A model generated the notes under the pieces. The model made no database searches and was not told where the DNA came from. It saw only the letters and a list, made by a program, of their open reading frames with translations. A DNA stretch of 64,000 nucleotides, taken from NCBI GenBank assembly GCA_023055355.1, contig JALJCS010000009.1, forward strand, positions 46,406,501 to 46,470,500, read 5' to 3'. Made by a program: the position numbers and the translations under genes. This document shows positions 25,996 to 36,803 of the stretch, one piece after another. The DNA comes from Agelaius tricolor (taxonomy: Eukaryota > Chordata > Aves > Passeriformes > Icteridae). Positions within the stretch are counted from its first letter, which is position 1. Every line of letters begins with the position of its first letter.

Positions 25996-28707
25996 GGTTA
26001 TGATTAACATTTCTGAGGTCCAAATCCAAGAATTAAAAAGTGAGGAGATGTGGATTTCGTGAAGGCAGATACTAAACCCCTGGAGGTGACAGGGATTGTA
26101 CTTAGCTTTGCAATTCCTCCTGGAAAATCTGACTTTAAAGACCTTTAAACCCTACAGAGCTCTAGTACAGGGAAAAAGACTTCAAGACTCTACACCCTAT
26201 CTGCAGCCAAGATACACCAGGAAAAAAAACCACAATATTCATAACAATAGGAGCCTCTCCACTCAATGTATCATAGAATGTATTACTGTGAAATATCCTG
26301 TCAAGATTTCCAGATAATTTCAGAAATCACGGGGACATAAAATTTAAGAGTAAGCCTCAGCTTAAAATCTCCCTTCCCTCCTGAGCATCCTAATTCCTCA
26401 AAGGTTTAATTTAAACACTTGCAGTCTCTTATTTTTGGTATTAACTGTTCCCAGACAGACACACCTATTTCTTATGAGGGGACACATGATAAAAGTGAGG
26501 TATTCTTTTGAAAAGATCGGAGAATTCAGTGGAAAACTGGATTGTGCCAAAACCAAAACCATTGAAAAACTGAAAGCAGATTCAACACATAGTGTTGGTT
26601 GAAAGAAATGGGTGGGAAATATTTTGGAAACGCCAAAATATTTCCTTTTCAATTTTGGGAGAGAGGGATGGTATTTAAATAATTTTGAAGGGTCATTTCT
26701 CATATTTAAAAGCTGATGTTCATAAGAGAAACAGAATATAAAAGCAAATTTATTTGAAGCTAACAGGAAAGTTTTAGGCTAAACCAAGCTAAAATTATGG
26801 ATTTATTTAATAAAATAGTTTATGTTAGGTTCTAAGGACATCATACTTTTTTCCTTATTTCTTCATTTTTACCAACAACAAAAAGCCCCCAAACCTCTCC
26901 AGCTAAGCTTGCTTTACCACAGAGAGTGCTCATTTATGGGTTTTTTGCATGATTAAGGGGACTACACCCCCATCTCTGGATCAGTCAAATACTCTTGTAC
27001 CTTAGTAGCAACACCAATAAAGGAAGTGCAGCCAGCAAACCTGCACCTCTTCAGCTTTCCAGACCTGTACTCTCCATGAATTTAATGACTTTTTATTACT
27101 CTTAAATTGATTAATAGATTTTTACTGGCAATACATCACATTCATTTTCTGCTGTTATTAAAATATTTTTAAAGACTCTGTGTCCAAGAGCCTTGCCCAG
27201 GGAGTGAGGCATGGAGGGAGGGACGGAATGTGGGGAGCCCACCCTTGCACAAGGCTGTAATTCACAGGTGCCTGTTGAGCTCTTTCTCCTTTGGGAAGAA
27301 AATCATCCAGCACAGCTGGGGCTAATCCAGGGCTTTTCCTCCCTCCTTGCCTGGAGTGGTCACTGGGAGAGCTCAGCAGTCTCCACGTGGCACCACTAAA
27401 CTCCAGCCTAAATGTGAATATAATCTCCTTTTTCTACCATGTCTGGTAAAACTTCAAGTGTTGTGTTTCTCCTGCTGCTGTGGTCAGAATTTTCAGTGGA
27501 AACATGAACTCCACTCAAGTTAGAACCCCTAAATTCCTTTTGGTTCACGAGCTAGTGAAAAAACCACAAAAATAGATTTAAAAGTTCCTAAAAAGTGAGA
27601 TAGATTAAATACCAGCTCTGCAGTCTTACTGTGGAAGAAATAAATTTGGCATTTTTCACCAGAAAAGGATGTAGGATAAATAAGGCAGTTGTGATTTGTT
27701 CACCAGGAACTCTCCAACAAGTCTTTTACCTGAGGGAAGATGAAAAGAGGTGCAAGACTTCCTTTTCTTTTTCAAGAAGGATCTTCTGACAGTTTCCTGG
27801 TGCTCTCTATTTTAATCATTAGCTGTAAAAATTGAAACAGTCATTTTCTCATTGCAGCAATTCAATGTATGGGAAAAAGAACACAAGGACTAGAAAGAGG
27901 GGGAAAATGTCAAGAATTGTCAGAAAAATTGTTTTCCCTCTTGAATATTTGACCTGACATAAAAATAGATTAAGTTTTGACTAACTTTCCTTGGGGTTGG
28001 CTGGCATGTTTGTTTTTACTGCTGTTGCACATGGTAGAGCTGAGTTGTACTGAATATGCACTGGTTGTTATCAGGGATGGTACAGAAATTCAACACCAGC
28101 TCCCCCTTAGAAACTGGCAGACATTCCCATTCTCCCTGTCCTAAACTCCAATATCACTTCTGCATGCAATTTTGTTATAAAAAAATGATTCTACTTAATA
28201 ATACTTAGTTTTGGGTTCACTGACCAGTGGATTTTCAACTCCACACATGATCTTAGATGTATTTAGAGTTCACACACACAAATAAAATTTGGGTTTACAA
28301 TTGTCTTGTTCCTTGCATTCAAGCCTAGCATGAACCCAAGGCTAGACTTCCTCATACTGACATTTCTTTTTTGTTGTGTCCAACACAGCCATAAGTAGCA
28401 ATATAATTTCTCACTCCTTATAAAATATGAGGTTTTATGTTGGTTTTTGCCTCCAACATTCACTTCGGTTAAACTGCAACTCTTTCACGCATATGTTAAG
28501 ATTTTACTGAGTGTATCTTGTCCTGACTTCTTTGCATACATAAAAATCCAAAGAATGTGAAAAAGAACTCCCAAAACATTATGTACAGATTATCTGCATT
28601 AAACCTGATTTTAACTGTTGGCCCTTTTTCACATGTTGATCTCAGTTTTGCCCTGCCCTGAATGTCTGGCACTTGGCTTTTCCTTCTCCTCCAGGCATTT
28701 GAAATTT

Positions 28708-28738
28708 ATTTCACAAAGTTTATATTTCACAAAGTTTA
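28708..28738 (+). repeat. 15-bp direct duplication
   Basis: ATTTCACAAAGTTTA occurs at 28708-28722 and again, identical, at 28724-28738 with one intervening base. This is a local slippage duplication with no further copies. Confidence 0.95.
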
Positions 28739-29591
28739 TCTCACTTTATACAGAAGTCTGTGTAATTTTGTTCTTAGAGAGGAATAAGTTGAAATAAATA
28801 GATGTATGTTGTAATAATTTTTATATGTATATATAATGCATAAAGAAACTCAGTGCAAGGATATGTTAAACTTTCTGCAGAACAAAACAAGAAAGCACCC
28901 AGCCCACACCAAATCATTCATTAACAGCTAATGAAAAGCAATGCTATTCTGTTAATATGGATTAGAGATGGAGTCTGAACTGTGAATTCTTGCCAATTTA
29001 AACCGCTCCTGTAACAGCGTGAATAAAAGAATCCACGGACATCTTCCTGACATGGGGGCACTAAATCATCCTGAAATCAATACCAGGGCTTTGGTTTAGT
29101 CACCTCCAGCAAGAGCTGAAGAGGGCTGGCATTTGTCTGCCAGGTCTGAGGAAGGAGAAGAGGCACAGCTTAAATAAAGTGGAACGGAAACTACTCCAGC
29201 TGCCCCCACATGCATTTTTTAAATGCTGACAAGAGTCAGTCTGGGAATGTAAGGATTATGCCAGGCTGGCTGAATGAAAAAGAGCACTGCTTCTGGAGCA
29301 TATGGTTCCTCTCAGTCTAGAGGTGGTCTCCTGGTGGGCCTGAATTTCTTTGCACTTTCTGTTTGGCACGAGTGTGAAGAATCCAAAGGTATTTTTAACA
29401 CAAAACAAGAAAGTGCTTGGGCAGAATGCCTCCCACACAAGATGACACTCACACAGGGTCTCCTAGTGAATTTCCAGACTTGCTTTATGTTGATATAATA
29501 CAGATGATTTAGCAGTGTTTTTCATTTTAAGTTTCTATGAGTTGCAAAGTACTTTCAGACTCTTCATAAGAAACAAAGGAAATACAGTTAT

Positions 29592-29634
29592 ATTATTACT
29601 GGGAGTAACTGGGAGTTTTATTATTACTGGGAGT
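29592..29634 (+). repeat. short direct repeat of ATTATTACTGGGAGT
   Basis: The 15-base word occurs at 29592-29606 and 29620-29634, with a partial copy ACTGGGAGT between them. This looks like local expansion by slippage. Confidence 0.9.
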
Positions 29635-30383
29635 TTCTTTAAGTCCTACTTCTTTAAGAAAATGGAGTTTCATTTCTCTGTCTTATACATTGAAGGAAAA
29701 ATTCTGGACAGAAACATTCCCAGAAGCTTAAATACCAAAGGACTAAAAAAATAAATTAACATAGAGGGAGAATTGATAAGTTTTATGAATAGAAATACAA
29801 AAGGAAAACATTATCAGTGTGCATAAATACATCTATTCAGCTGAAATGTAAAAATTTCAATTTTCATAAATAAAAGATAGCTTCAAAGAAAAAAACCCTA
29901 TATTTCCTTCACAATACCAATTCCCAGTATTTAATACTTCACATTACCTTTTTACCCTACATTAACCTATGTAATTGCATCAGATAGCAAAACATTATAT
30001 TTCTACATATTGGCTTTAAACTGAGCCACCACCAAAAATAAATAGAGAAATTATGGCTTAAGATATTACAAAAATCAGCCCAATTTTGTTACTCTAAGTG
30101 GAATCACACCAGAGAAAGATGAGAATGTCAGTCTGTGCTAAATTTAGTAGGCAAACAAAAAGGAAATCATATCTGAGCATTCCCAGTTACATCTGATTAG
30201 AAATGGAAGAGTTTTACTTCTCTCCTGCCCTCCAAAGCTACAAGCTTTTGATCATATCATCTTGCTCTACCTCTTTGCTGAAAGATTTCAATCAATTCCA
30301 AGGTTTCCAAGTGTAGGGATGTGGTATAAGGCATTCAGAGACGTTTTCTTAGTTCCTGTGAAGACAGAGAGAAATGCTGCAGT

Positions 30384-30475
30384 CAATAGATTAATATAAA
30401 GATTAATAGATTAATAAGAAATAGATTAATAGATTATTAGATTGATAAATTAGTATAAAGATAAAAGATGATATA
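30384..30475 (+). repeat. degenerate ATTAATAGA tandem repeat
   Basis: The words AATAGATTAAT, GATTAATAGATTAATAA, ATAGATTAATAGATTA and TTGATAAATTAGTATAAAG follow one another, giving an imperfect AT-rich array with a unit of about 8-10 bases. There is no coding or regulatory assignment. Confidence 0.85.
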
Positions 30476-30765
30476 AAAATGCATATCATACTTGGTGAGG
30501 TGGGGTATGCCCAAGATATTTTTTCTGATTTTCCTAATTTTCATACTTTTCAGCAGATGACCCTCAAAAGCAGAATTGGTTGAGAACAGTTTCTGGTATT
30601 ACCTCAGAGAACTGGCTGAATAAATGAAGAAAACTATGGTTTTTGAGGGTTGTTGATGCAAGAAAAATACAAATCTAGAACCAGTAAAAGCTGTGGATAG
30701 AGAAGGTCCAGCTGCCATGAAGGTGTGAGCCTACTGCTCTCATGTAGGATCTTGAGAAAATGATG

Positions 30766-30795
30766 GTGGGCTTTCTGGTGGGAAAGAAAGCCCAC
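30766..30795. repeat. 11-bp perfect hairpin
   Basis: GTGGGCTTTCT at 30766-30776 and AGAAAGCCCAC at 30785-30795 are exact reverse complements around an 8-nt loop. This is a small stable stem in otherwise unique sequence with no linked gene. It could be chance. Confidence 0.9.
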
Positions 30796-31891
30796 TATCC
30801 TCACCCTGACCCAGAATTTCTGAAGGAAAACGTAAAACTTGATAGGTTTTCCCCATGCTGACCAAAACCTGTGGTAACCATCCTTCACACTGGCTTTGAT
30901 TTTACATATCCTTCAAAACCACCCAAACTGGATTAAAGATTTGGAGAGGGAGAATTTGCCATGGCCTTTGGAAAAAAAAAAATTACCTCTCATTATCGTT
31001 TATTTTTCTCTCTAATTTTGAATTTAAATTTACCATGCACATACTATTTTGGCTTTCTATAAAAGTTTTGCTCTGCTCCACACAGTAAAGAGCAAAAACA
31101 ATTCAGAACTTCAGTCAAATAAAACAGCACCGCCTTTGCATTCTGTGCAGCACGCTGGGTTTTGGAACAATCCCTCAGTTTTGAAAGCTCAGTAAAATCC
31201 ATCTCTGACAGCAGGGTGGCTACAGAACCTGTTTTTGTGATAGTGATCAGGCTGGTTGTGTATTCCAGCCACACGGCCCCAGAGCACTCGGGAGCACAGA
31301 ACAAGAACACAGCAATAACAAACACTCCATCCTCACTGGGGCTCAGGGTTCGGCTGTGCTGCTTTTTAATGTTGCTCGTGCTCAGGTTAATGGGCAAAGC
31401 AAAAGCCTTGTTTGCCCTTATGAGTACCTATATTTCAAGCAGTAATTTGAGTAGAGGGTTTTCCATCATTTGCACTCAAAGTCACGGATCTCTGAGCGCT
31501 TTCCATGTTTTCATAATTCCTTTTGCTGGCTGACTATTGATTCCTAAAGATAACACGCCTTGAGAGATCAGTAAAGGTTAGCTGGTAAAAGAAACATGCA
31601 TCATTCCAAATGCCTCTGTGCATCTGGGAGTTCAACAATACCTATTAGTATTGCTTTGGAGTTACAGGAAGCAACTGCTTTTAGGATGATTTTTAATCCA
31701 GATTTCTGCCTGTAAAGCCAAGCATCAGCTATCTTTTCATGTAAAAGCAACTTGGACATGTAGTAACAGGAAATTTGTCTGCTCAAGGTTAAGTAAAATG
31801 CCAAGCCTGGGTCTTCAATATGAACTCTTTCCAATGGAATCCTAAATCCCTGCTCCCTGAGCTTATGGTGGGGGCTCTCTGCATTTTTCAG
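30796..31891. other. unique non-coding DNA
   Basis: Slightly less AT-rich than its surroundings around 31150-31550, with overlapping open frames of 117 codons (minus, 31044-31397) and 123 codons (plus, 31162-31533). Neither resembles a known protein and they exclude each other, so both are treated as chance. It lies directly upstream of the exon-like cluster and could be an intron of that candidate gene. Confidence 0.45.
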
Positions 31892-31935
31892 CTGTAGGAC
31901 AACTCTCACTTTTACTTCCACAACCCAACAATGAG
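31892..31935 (+). other. candidate exon (44 bp) of a plus-strand gene
   Basis: The stretch CTCTCTGCATTTTTCAG ends at 31891 as a good acceptor, and ATGAG is followed by the strong donor GTGAGC from 31936. Two phases are open or nearly so. The one ending on a whole codon reads VGQLSLLLPQPNNE after a two-base split codon. That phase is the one required by the next block at 32125. It is the least secure member of the three-block cluster because it is short and the other borders could vary. Confidence 0.22.
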
Positions 31936-32124
31936 GTGAGCTAAGTTTCTTCTCCCTACACCAAGTTTTATTTTGATTTTATTTACTCACTTAATGGGTG
32001 AAAGTAGAAAGTATAATTCCATTTACTGATTTGTTCATTGCAAAATACAGTGGTTGTGTCTAAAGCAAAGTTCCTCATGGGTCAAGTGTCTTACATGGAA
32101 TAGCATTACTTCTCTTTCTTGCAG

Positions 32125-32154
32125 TTCTTGACTGAGCTTTTAGGGAAATTACAG
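32125..32154 (+). other. candidate 30-bp microexon
   Basis: CTTCTCTTTCTTGCAG ends at 32124, a strong acceptor, and TTACAG is followed by the donor GTAAAG. Only phase 0 is open, reading FLTELLGKLQ; the other two phases contain TGA. The flanking gaps would be introns of 189 and 132 bases, short but within the avian range. In phase 0 it joins directly to the following block and continues a leucine- and isoleucine-spaced helix. Confidence 0.3.
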
Positions 32155-32286
32155 GTAAAGCATGAACAAAATAATTCTGTTTTCTAGAAAATGTCTATGT
32201 TTAAAAACACAAATTGATTGCATTCAGAAATCCTTCTTAATACTCTAGCCTTCTATGATTTTTTTTTATATTTTCCTTCTTACTAG

Positions 32287-32448
32287 GAAGATGAATGTAT
32301 TAAAATAATTAAAGAGATCGCAGAAGAGGCTGAAAAGATGCTTCATTTTTCACAACCTTTGATTGAAACTGAATTCACATCCACAACTAAAAAGAAGTAT
32401 TCTGTGTGTTTGGAAAAGCAAATCACAAATATACATGGAAGATTTTGA
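32287..32448 (+). other. candidate 3' terminal coding exon, 53 codons plus stop
   Basis: After TTTTTATATTTTCCTTCTTACTAG the sequence opens in phase 0 for 53 codons to TGA at 32446-32448; the other two phases stop within eight codons. Base composition follows an RNY-like coding pattern with many GAA, GAG and AAA codons. The first part, EDECIKIIKEIAEEAEKMLH, has hydrophobic residues spaced as in an amphipathic helix or coiled coil. The tail is lysine- and threonine-rich and ends NIHGRF. Together with the 30-bp block upstream the helix would span about 29 residues. I do not recognise the protein family. A stop codon followed by AATAAA at 32689 fits a last exon. Statistically, open runs of this length after a CAG/TAG are expected several times by chance in 64 kb, so it remains a candidate. 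Confidence 0.35.
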
Positions 32449-32715
32449 ATAATCTTCTTCTTGTGTCTGAAGACTGTAGAAACAGACTCATTTATTTATT
32501 GCACATTTTTTCCCATTCCTTCTCTTCACCACTTTTCTACAAGCCCTTGCTATCCTCCAGAGTGAAAATCAAAGTTTACATCTGTCTATAATAGGCTTGC
32601 CCAGCCATAATGTAGCCATTTTCCACCAAAAATAGTCCTTTTATAAAGATGGTAATTTAGAAAACTGTACAAAGCATAAAATAGCCAGAATAAAGGTAAA
32701 AAATGCTTTCTTTAC
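32449..32715 (+). other. possible 3' untranslated region with AATAAA
   Basis: This lies downstream of the candidate stop at 32448. It contains AATAAA at 32689-32694 in CCAGAATAAAGG, followed by an A-rich and then T-rich stretch. If the upstream exon is real, cleavage near 32710 would give a short 3' UTR. On its own, AATAAA is common in AT-rich DNA. Confidence 0.25.
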
Positions 32716-32760
32716 AAACATTAAAACACTTGGTGCTTTACTGCTAATGGGCTTGCTCCT

Positions 32761-33190
32761 ATTATCTCTCAACCTATAGCCACATTTGCAGGGCTGTAAT
32801 GCCAGAGATAATTAGTGCAGGCTTGTCAATTTGATTTTGGTTAACTTTTATGGCCTCTTTATGTTATGATTCCTGTGGGAGCTTGCAGTTTGCTCACTAA
32901 GCAAGCAAAAAAATGCATTTATTTTTGGGCTAAACAATAGCACTGTTTAATTAAGAGGTGTCACACTATTTATTGCCCATCACGTGCTGTAGCTTTGATG
33001 AGGGGGCTATAAACACAGAAAGTTCTTCAGATTGAATTTCTCTGCTGTAATTTCCTACCAGAGAAAATGTGACACAAGGCAGAGAACCAATTTCCCATTT
33101 CTATTTAGCATTTATATTGACAGAATTAATGATATTATCATCATCTTTGGCCTGCTCCTAAATGGAAGGCATATATTGCCTGCTGAGACA
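32761..33190. promoter_or_regulatory. candidate enhancer-like segment
   Basis: A non-repetitive AT-rich stretch with clustered transcription-factor-like words: TAATTAG (32809-32815) and TTAATTAA (32947-32954), both homeodomain type; AACAAT (32933-32938, SOX type); AGGTGT (32956-32961, T-box half-site type); and CACGTG (32981-32986, E-box). It also has ATGCATTTAT. Such density together with an absence of repeats is typical of conserved non-coding elements in bird genomes. Conservation cannot be tested here, and short motifs occur by chance in AT-rich DNA. Confidence 0.25.
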
Positions 33191-33218
33191 GTAATTTTTC
33201 TACTAAATTATGTATATA

Positions 33219-33300
33219 GGTGTGTGCATGCACTCATATACACTCACACACATATATATAAATATATCTATATATTTATATAGATATATATATATATATT
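33219..33300. repeat. mixed CA/TA dinucleotide microsatellite
   Basis: The sequence runs GTGTGTGCATGCAC, CACTCACACACA, then (TA)n with short interruptions to 33300. It is probably a compound microsatellite and likely length-variable. Confidence 0.93.
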
Positions 33301-34264
33301 TCTGTACTTATTATTCCATGGGGAAATTATACCTTGTTATTAAACTCCTATTGAGAAAAGAAGGGTAAAGTGCTGGGAAAGGTAATTAGGAAGAGTAATA
33401 AGAATGATCTTAGACAATGTTTCTAAAAAGGGATAAATCCTTTGCACATTCACCATGACAAAGGGTTCAGGAAGGCCCAAGCCAATGAACTCATGGCATG
33501 TTGATGGAACTAATTTTATTTCAGAAGTTCCCCCACGAGAATGCTATACAATATATATGCTGCACATTTGTCAAAGTTGCCATGTAAGAAATTTCAATTT
33601 CCTTCTCTGAAAATAATTGATCAAAGGATCATGAAGTTCAAAAGACTAGGGAAATGAATAAATATTATATAGAGATATAATGCATTGTAATCATATTGTA
33701 TATACTATTTTAATAGAAATCTGGAGACCCCTGTTACAATTCTTGAACCTCTTAATGGAGCCAGCAAGATCCATTTTGCAGTTTCATGTGCTGGAATTGG
33801 GCTGAACTCCTTCCCTGGTAATATGACCATCTTTATAATTTTGTTAGAGGTCACTAGCTCTAATTTACTGCTAAAATAATATCAGGTGGATGACATCTTA
33901 CATCCCTTTTCATGAATATTCCAGACACTGAACAACTTCTGTTGGAATCTTTTGTAAGTAAGAATCAAGAACAGCCTCACTTTGTTTTAGGGAATATCGA
34001 AACTCATCTGGCAGAGAGCAAGATTTATTCAAAAGAAGAATAGACACGTTTCAGAGGGAGTGTTACACTTAGTTCTCCCCTGGATGGCTTGACACAGGCA
34101 GGCTGTGCTTATACAGCTTTGCAATTTGGGGTTGTCAGGCTAAAATATTTTTTAAAAAGTTAAGTTTCAGCTCATGTCTTTGCTGTCATTAAGACTTTCT
34201 CTTTACTATGGGCTTGAGGTGCCATCTTCCCTTAATTGAGGCACCTAGGCCTTAGTTTTTTCTC

Positions 34265-34500
34265 TGCATGAGTGACAGAGCTGCCTCCCGGAGCTGCCCT
34301 GGGGCTTTAGGTCCCTTGGCCCCTCATCCCAGGCCAGGCCAGGCATCTCACCATGCCCAGGCAGTGCAGAAGGGACAGAGCAAGGGATCCTTTCATGGCC
34401 ATCCACCTCCAGAGCCCTGTGAGAGCACCAATGGGATGATTTCCCGTCGCATGTTCACCCACAGAGGGGTGGCACTGCAGGAACATGGGATGGCTGGAGT
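34265..34500. other. GC-rich patch
   Basis: A short region enriched for C and G, with words such as GGCCAGGCCAGGC near 34331, inside AT-rich DNA. It carries an 85-codon open frame (34268-34525) starting with ATG, rich in proline, glycine and arginine as expected from GC-rich sequence, with no recognisable domain. It could be an unidentified retroelement fragment. Confidence 0.5.
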
Positions 34501-34800
34501 TAATGGCAATCTGAACAGAAATTAAAATATCTTATTTTTAATGTTTACCTCCAGTTGGTTCACAGGCCAAATGTATCAGGGTTCACCACAAATCCTGGAG
34601 GTTACCTTGCAATCTGCTGGATGCCAGTGAATTTCTGTGTGAGCATCTGAGGAGGGAAGTGTTTTACTCAGCCCTAGAACACTATTCTGATTTTCCTACA
34701 CCTTCCAATTAGCCCATTGCAGGACAGTCTACCTCAATTTCCTGTATATGAATTCACTGGAAATAAACATTGAAGTAAAGCCTCTCTAGCCTTTTGGTTT

Positions 34801-34824
34801 CTTTCTTTCTTTCTTTTTTTTTTT
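34801..34824 (+). repeat. (CTTT)n / poly(T) tract
   Basis: Three CTTT units run into a T run of ten bases. Simple sequence, possibly the complement of a retroposon tail. Confidence 0.92.
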
Positions 34825-36777
34825 AATTGCTATTTCAAACTCCAAGTCTGCTTGGGAAAGCTCCCAGAAGTAAATCCCTTTTTCATATGGGCCAGCATCC
34901 TTGTCTGCAGAGTTGTAGGATGCAGATGTGTTCTGAGTAAAAGTGCTTATTTGATGGTTACCATTTCAATTTAAGGTATTTGGCAGGAACAAATTAGCCT
35001 GGGTCGAGAATATTCTTATGGGAAGGAGTTGCAGAAAAATGGTTTCTTATACAAAGCTATTTTTTCTATAGGCTTATAAAAATTATTATATTGCAGAACA
35101 TTCATCTGGCAACCATTTGGCTTCAACAATATGTTAAAAGGCATTAAAGAGGTATCCTAAATTTGCAGATTATTCCAACTGCCAGGGCAGATACCCTTAC
35201 AGGGTGTACAAACTGCCTGTACTGGTACTATGGACACTGTTCTGACTATGAAATTATTGTGTATATTTTCTATCCATGTGCTACAGTTGCAATAAGAGCA
35301 GTCAGGATGTTTTCTTTTCATAAAGAGCAAAGTTTCAGTAAGTTCTCTAATGGTGGGCCTGGGTCAGGCTTCTCCCAGATTTCATTTTCTGGCAGATTTT
35401 GAAAAATTACTGCAAATTAAAAAGCCATCAAATTAGTGTTTGCACTTTTTTTTGTCCCCTACTTTTAGTCATTTTTATCAGTGAAACTACCAACATATTT
35501 AAAATACCATTGAAGGAAATTAATGTTATTAAAGTTAGTATTATAATGTGAATTTTATACAGAAATAATACATTTTAGATGATTAATGAAATAAAAATAC
35601 ATAAAACAGACACTTGCAATTGTATTACTTTTTATAATGCAAACTGTTGAAATTTCACAATGTAAAAATTATAGAGAACTCCTATTTCTTCCTAAAGGGT
35701 GGTTAATTTATTATCTGTAAGGACAATATTAACAATCTTAGAGGACATGTAGAATTTGATTTCTGTTGTCTGCAAAGCCATCTAAAAAAGACAAACCTGC
35801 ACTGTTTTCTGCCTGCCCAAAAAGGACTGTAACAGTGAAATTATTATTTTGCTAATTTATATATGAAAAAGCTTTTAGAAATGTGGTAATTATGTATGTT
35901 ATGGGAACCTGAATATATTCCTCATCTGGATGGGCTCTCTGTTGCATTGTAATCAAGAAGTAAATCCATTCATGACATCAACTTCCCTGCCTTTTGAGTA
36001 TCAAGTCTAAAACCTCCTGAGGAAATAAAACCTAAAATAAAATCAATGGAAGCTGTGTCTGGGTTATGGGCTGTGGACAAAAAAATGCCTCCCTCTGTAG
36101 AGATGTTCTTGTTAATTTATAGAGTTTCCAGTGCTCTAACTGGAAATGCAGAGCCCAGGATAACTCAACTCTTTTGGCCATGGAAGAGTCTCCCAGGCAT
36201 GAGCTCTTACTGGGGCTCTCCAGCTCTTTTGTTGCTGAAGAAAAACTCCAAAAAATTAATGTAAATTATTCCAGTACAGCTAAGAAATAAAATGAAACTC
36301 ACATTTAAACACCATTGACTGCTAAAGCTGATCCATGAGCTTTGAAGGATTTTTATGAGCAGTGTTTGTGCACTATAGTGGAACCTGTGGATAATTCCCC
36401 AGTTACTTCTCCTGCCACAGTTTCCACCTAACAAGGGAGAGAAAGTTCCTGAACAGGAGTCAGGGAAATCACAGAGAACCCTTCAGGAATCCACATGCCT
36501 GTAGAGCTCATGATGGCCCCTCCAAAAAAGAAATTGTAGTGCCATGTGAATACTTCACATCAATAGGAGAGTCTCCCAAAGGAAGATATTTCTGCAAGGT
36601 CTTGCCAGGCAAAAAAACTGTGATGTGAATTATTCTTGTGAACTTAAAACAAAATGGATCATGTCAATTTGTCTTTAACAAAGTTCAGTGTGAACAAACA
36701 CCAGAAAACTCAGTGGTGATGCTTTACATGGGCTCGGCCCTGCTTGCAGAGGTTAAAGGAGATTAAAAAGTGAAGGC

Positions 36778-36792
36778 GGGCGGGCGGGAGGG
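36778..36792 (+). other. compact G-quadruplex motif in a G/A microsatellite
   Basis: GGG-C-GGG-C-GGG-A-GGG gives four G3 runs with three single-base loops, the arrangement known to form the most stable parallel quadruplexes. It is followed by AGGAAGGAAGG, so it sits at the start of a (GGGC)n/(GGAA)n simple repeat reaching about 36803. Its surroundings are AT-rich and contain no recognised promoter. Confidence 0.92.
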
Positions 36793-36803
36793 AGGAAGGA
36801 AGG

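Larger units (their letters stand above)
25996..30383. other. unique non-coding DNA with small tandem duplications
   Basis: No gene or known mobile element is recognised. Two precise local duplications lie at 28708-28738 and 29592-29634 and are listed separately. The remainder is AT-rich unique sequence. Confidence 0.55.
33301..36777. other. unique non-coding DNA
   Basis: No gene is recognised. It includes the GC-rich patch at 34265-34500 and the pyrimidine tract at 34801-34824. AT-rich sequence from 35400 to 35900 has low repetitiveness but no other signal. Confidence 0.55.

Noticed and set aside
31044..31533. Overlapping frames of 117 codons (minus) and 123 codons (plus)
   Set aside because: They exclude each other, lack known domains, and frames of this length are expected a few times by chance in 64 kb of AT-rich sequence.
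31601..31921. 106-codon minus-strand frame with protein-like composition
   Set aside because: It starts at GTG rather than ATG, and no splice or poly(A) support was seen on that strand.
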